NCBI GenBank assembly: GCA_964619125.1
Contig: CAZUCA010000073.1
Coordinates: 1-14,856 of the forward strand
Direction of reading: 5' to 3'
Origin: Owenweeksia sp964619125
Lineage (GTDB): Bacteria; Bacteroidota; Bacteroidia; Flavobacteriales; Schleiferiaceae
DNA: 14,856 nucleotides
The translations under genes and the position numbers were made by a program. The notes below the pieces were generated by a model. That model had not been told where the DNA came from. It ran no database searches and was given only the letters and a program-made list of their open reading frames with translations. Each line of letters begins with the position of its first letter. Within the stretch, counting starts at the first letter, position 1. Shown here in pieces: positions 12,553-14,856 of the stretch.

Positions 12553-14856
12553 TAGTTGAGCTTTAGGCCAAATGTACGGTTGACGATTCTTTTGTCGAAA
12601 TCATCCCAGCCAGCCCGCTTGTCGTCAATGGCCTGGAGGATATATTTTTTGCCATATGACTGCTCGTACCAACGACTGAGCAGGCTTTTGGCCATGCTGC
12701 GCAGCTTCCAGTTGGGATCGGTAAGGGCATCCAGCAAATTGGCCATCACCTGCCGGTCGTAATACTCAAGTGAACTCAGGGCTTGCATGGCATTGATGCG
12801 GGTCATAAAATCGAAGCTGAGGGAAGTGAAATCCGCCAATTCTTCGAGGGCTTCTTTGTCTTTGAAAATGAGGGCCCGGTAGCTTAAGGCAGTAATTAGC
12901 ACCTGCTGGCCCGGAATGCCCGGTTGCTCTTCGTAGATATCATCATACAGCCAGCGGTTGTTGTTCTTTTTATCCAGATCAATACTGAGATGGATGGCGT
13001 TCTGACGCAGCTGGTAGCTCTTTCCCCGGCGTAAACCGGCCAGCAGATGGCCCATACTTTCCTGGCGGCCATCCAGCAAAACCACAATTTCCTTTTGCAG
13101 TTGCACATCATCGCCACTAAGACCAGCTTGTAACAAGCTGTTAATATAGGGGTACTTCGCCGCTGCCAGCTGACGGAAGGCCTCCGCCCTGATGGCATAA
13201 AACTCCTCTTCATTTTCAGCGATACTCACCAACAGCTCTTCCACCAGTGCAAATTCAAAACCAGCCATCGCCTCCACCGCCCGGTAGCGGTCAATCACGT
13301 TATTAGCATAGCGATATTGCTTTACCCAGATTTCCAGTGGCTTCTGCTCCCGGATATCGACCAGCATTTGCATACCCGGATTGCTAATCCAGTATTCAAT
13401 GTGGGGATCGCCAGTAGGCCGGTACATCAGCTGCCGGAGACTGTCAGCTACCGGCCGGATGTGGTGGTAAACAATGGCCGAAGTGGAATCGCGATAGTGC
13501 ATTTCAATGGGGATAGTGATACTCTCCCAGCCATCAGGCATGAATTCAGGTTCAGAGATGTAGGTAAAATGATCGTCCTCGTAGTGCGTCCTGATATTAG
13601 CCACCGGCTCACCGGCTGTGTGCAGCCAGTATTCAAACCACCCATTATAATCGAGACCGGTGGTAGCCAGTATCGCCGCATTTAGGGAATCGGTGGTAAC
13701 CACGCCAAAAGCATTTTGCCTAAGATAGTGGGCCATGGCGGTATCAAATTTTTCTTGGCCGAGCATTTGCTCCATCATATACAGCAACCAGGCTCCCTTC
13801 TGGTAGAAGCGGGTTGAACCGGCTTTGCCATTACCAAGGGGAATGGTATCGATCCGCGACTGCTCAAAAATCATCCGGGCAGCTTTATAACGCTCCCAGT
13901 CATAGTAGTCCTCACCGTAGAGGTGTTTTTCAGATCGCCACTGGTAGTAAGTGGCGAAGCCTTCGTGGAGCCAATGTTCATCGCTGCCGGTGGCGGTAAC
14001 AAGGTTCCCAAACCACTGGTGGGCCAGCTCATGGGCATTTACATAGCTGTAATTGCCATCATTGAAGGCGATCTCGTCCACCAGAAAAAAGTCCCCGAAA
14101 ATAGTGGCGCTGGTATTTTCCATCGCACCATGCCTGAAATCCCGTACCGGCGCCTGCTTATAATTCTGCCAGGGGAATTTCACTCCTATTTCACTATTCA
14201 GAAAATTAAAGATTTCCTCATTTTGATAGTAATAATACTGGTAGTCATTTCGGCGGTCAGGATAGAAGTACTGGCTTAAGGGAACCCCATTATCACCCTG
14301 AGTATTCACGCTATCGTATTTTCCGATTACCAGCGCTATGAGATAGCTGCTCATGGGTTTCTGCATGCGATAATGCCAAAGCAACTCTCCATTCCCAATC
14401 TTCTCCGTTCTTACCAGCCGTCCATTGGCCATCACCTGGTAATTTTCATCAAATTTTATCGCCAGCTCGATCAGGAGTTTATCGGTCTGCTCATCGCGGT
14501 GAGGTATCCAATGGCGGTGGTCGATACCCTGTCCCTGGGTCCAGATCTGCTTGCGGGCGCGGCCGCTGGGGTCGTTCCAGCCGATAAAGTAAATGCCTTT
14601 GCGGGGCTTACAGCGGTAACGGATAAAAATTTCATTGGTATCGAGCGCGGTGGTGGGCTTCAACCAAATTCCTTCATCATTATAATCATATCCCACCGCC
14701 TGGCCATTGAGCTTTACATCCTGGTATTCCATGCGGATACCATTGAGAAATATGGAATCAACGGCAGTATCAGCCGCATATTCAAGTGTAACTTCTCCCT
14801 CTATTAATCCCTGTTCAGGACGGGGAGATACATTTAATTTTAGCTGGGTGAAATCC
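12552..14856 (-). CDS. M1 family metallo-aminopeptidase, N-terminus cut by the window edge
   Basis: Zinc aminopeptidase of the M1 (APN/LTA4H-like) family. The reading frame stays open to the right edge, so the gene continues beyond it; 767 codons are visible. The ATG at 14732 is internal, since the 41 codons upstream (…QLKLNVSPRPEQG, GEVTLEYAADT) are clearly the N-terminal beta-sandwich domain. The exopeptidase motif GAMEN lies at 14115-14129. The zinc site is HELAH at 14019-14033, then an 18-residue gap to the Glu of HEGFATYYQ. The C-terminal part is a HEAT-like helical repeat region. Substrates would be peptides for nutrition or turnover; export cannot be judged because the start is missing. 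Directly coupled to the sugar transferase downstream. Confidence 0.94.
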   Translation of the reverse strand, partial: DFTQLKLNVSPRPEQGLIEGEVTLEYAADTAVDSIFLNGIRMEYQDVKLNGQAVGYDYNDEGIWLKPTTALDTNEIFIRYRCKPRKGIYFIGWNDPSGRARKQIWTQGQGIDHRHWIPHRDEQTDKLLIELAIKFDENYQVMANGRLVRTEKIGNGELLWHYRMQKPMSSYLIALVIGKYDSVNTQGDNGVPLSQYFYPDRRNDYQYYYYQNEEIFNFLNSEIGVKFPWQNYKQAPVRDFRHGAMENTSATIFGDFFLVDEIAFNDGNYSYVNAHELAHQWFGNLVTATGSDEHWLHEGFATYYQWRSEKHLYGEDYYDWERYKAARMIFEQSRIDTIPLGNGKAGSTRFYQKGAWLLYMMEQMLGQEKFDTAMAHYLRQNAFGVVTTDSLNAAILATTGLDYNGWFEYWLHTAGEPVANIRTHYEDDHFTYISEPEFMPDGWESITIPIEMHYRDSTSAIVYHHIRPVADSLRQLMYRPTGDPHIEYWISNPGMQMLVDIREQKPLEIWVKQYRYANNVIDRYRAVEAMAGFEFALVEELLVSIAENEEEFYAIRAEAFRQLAAAKYPYINSLLQAGLSGDDVQLQKEIVVLLDGRQESMGHLLAGLRRGKSYQLRQNAIHLSIDLDKKNNNRWLYDDIYEEQPGIPGQQVLITALSYRALIFKDKEALEELADFTSLSFDFMTRINAMQALSSLEYYDRQVMANLLDALTDPNWKLRSMAKSLLSRWYEQSYGKKYILQAIDDKRAGWDDFDKRIVNRTFGLKLN

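Noticed and set aside
13923..14807. Two long plus-strand open frames with hydrophobic stretches
   Set aside because: They are antisense to the M1 aminopeptidase, which shows the complete zinc-binding motif in the other strand.

Overview
The window looks like chromosomal DNA from a member of the Bacteroidota, probably close to the Flavobacteriales/Cytophagales. The reasons are: no Shine-Dalgarno-like leaders; candidate promoters of the Bacteroidota TAnnTTTG type placed just before start codons; conserved families typical of the phylum (an 87-aa acidic protein, a DUF1972 glycosyltransferase, a Bacteroidota-style cupredoxin lipoprotein); and gene-dense, overlapping operons at roughly half G+C by eye. 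There are no rRNA or tRNA genes, insertion sequences, phage genes or CRISPR arrays.

Layout: (1) 1-385 is non-coding and contains several degenerate short-period repeat tracts. (2) 386-5520 is a tightly overlapping five-gene plus-strand operon: ABC-type exporter ATPase, ABC-2/NatB-like permease, small MscS-type channel, Ppx/GppA phosphatase, and a sigma-54-type response regulator with no C-terminal Fis DNA-binding domain and a GAFTSA loop. Four of the five genes concern the envelope, osmotic stress or (p)ppGpp/polyphosphate, so the operon reads as a stress or homeostasis module. (3) 5553-6173 is an outer-membrane beta-barrel protein, followed by a small acidic conserved protein (6226-6489). 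(4) 6516-8364 holds a MATE efflux pump (GTG start) overlapping a BioY biotin transporter. A strong hairpin inside the last codons of bioY appears to serve as the terminator for the convergent gene. (5) 8385-8927 (minus) is a type-1 copper lipoprotein, divergently transcribed from (6) two overlapping glycosyltransferases (8997-11155). (7) 11164-14856 (minus) holds a polyprenyl-phosphate sugar-1-phosphate transferase, whose start overlaps the stop of an M1 metallo-aminopeptidase that runs off the right end of the window.

How the genes fit together: the two glycosyltransferases and the initiating sugar transferase meet tail to tail eight bases apart and plausibly contribute to one surface polysaccharide. 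The first operon may couple membrane transport and tension sensing to a stress regulator. Nothing here is clearly a new defence or mobile system. The most unusual signals are the periodic intergenic tracts, the truncated sigma-54 activator, the terminator embedded in a coding region, and the shortened copper-binding loop.
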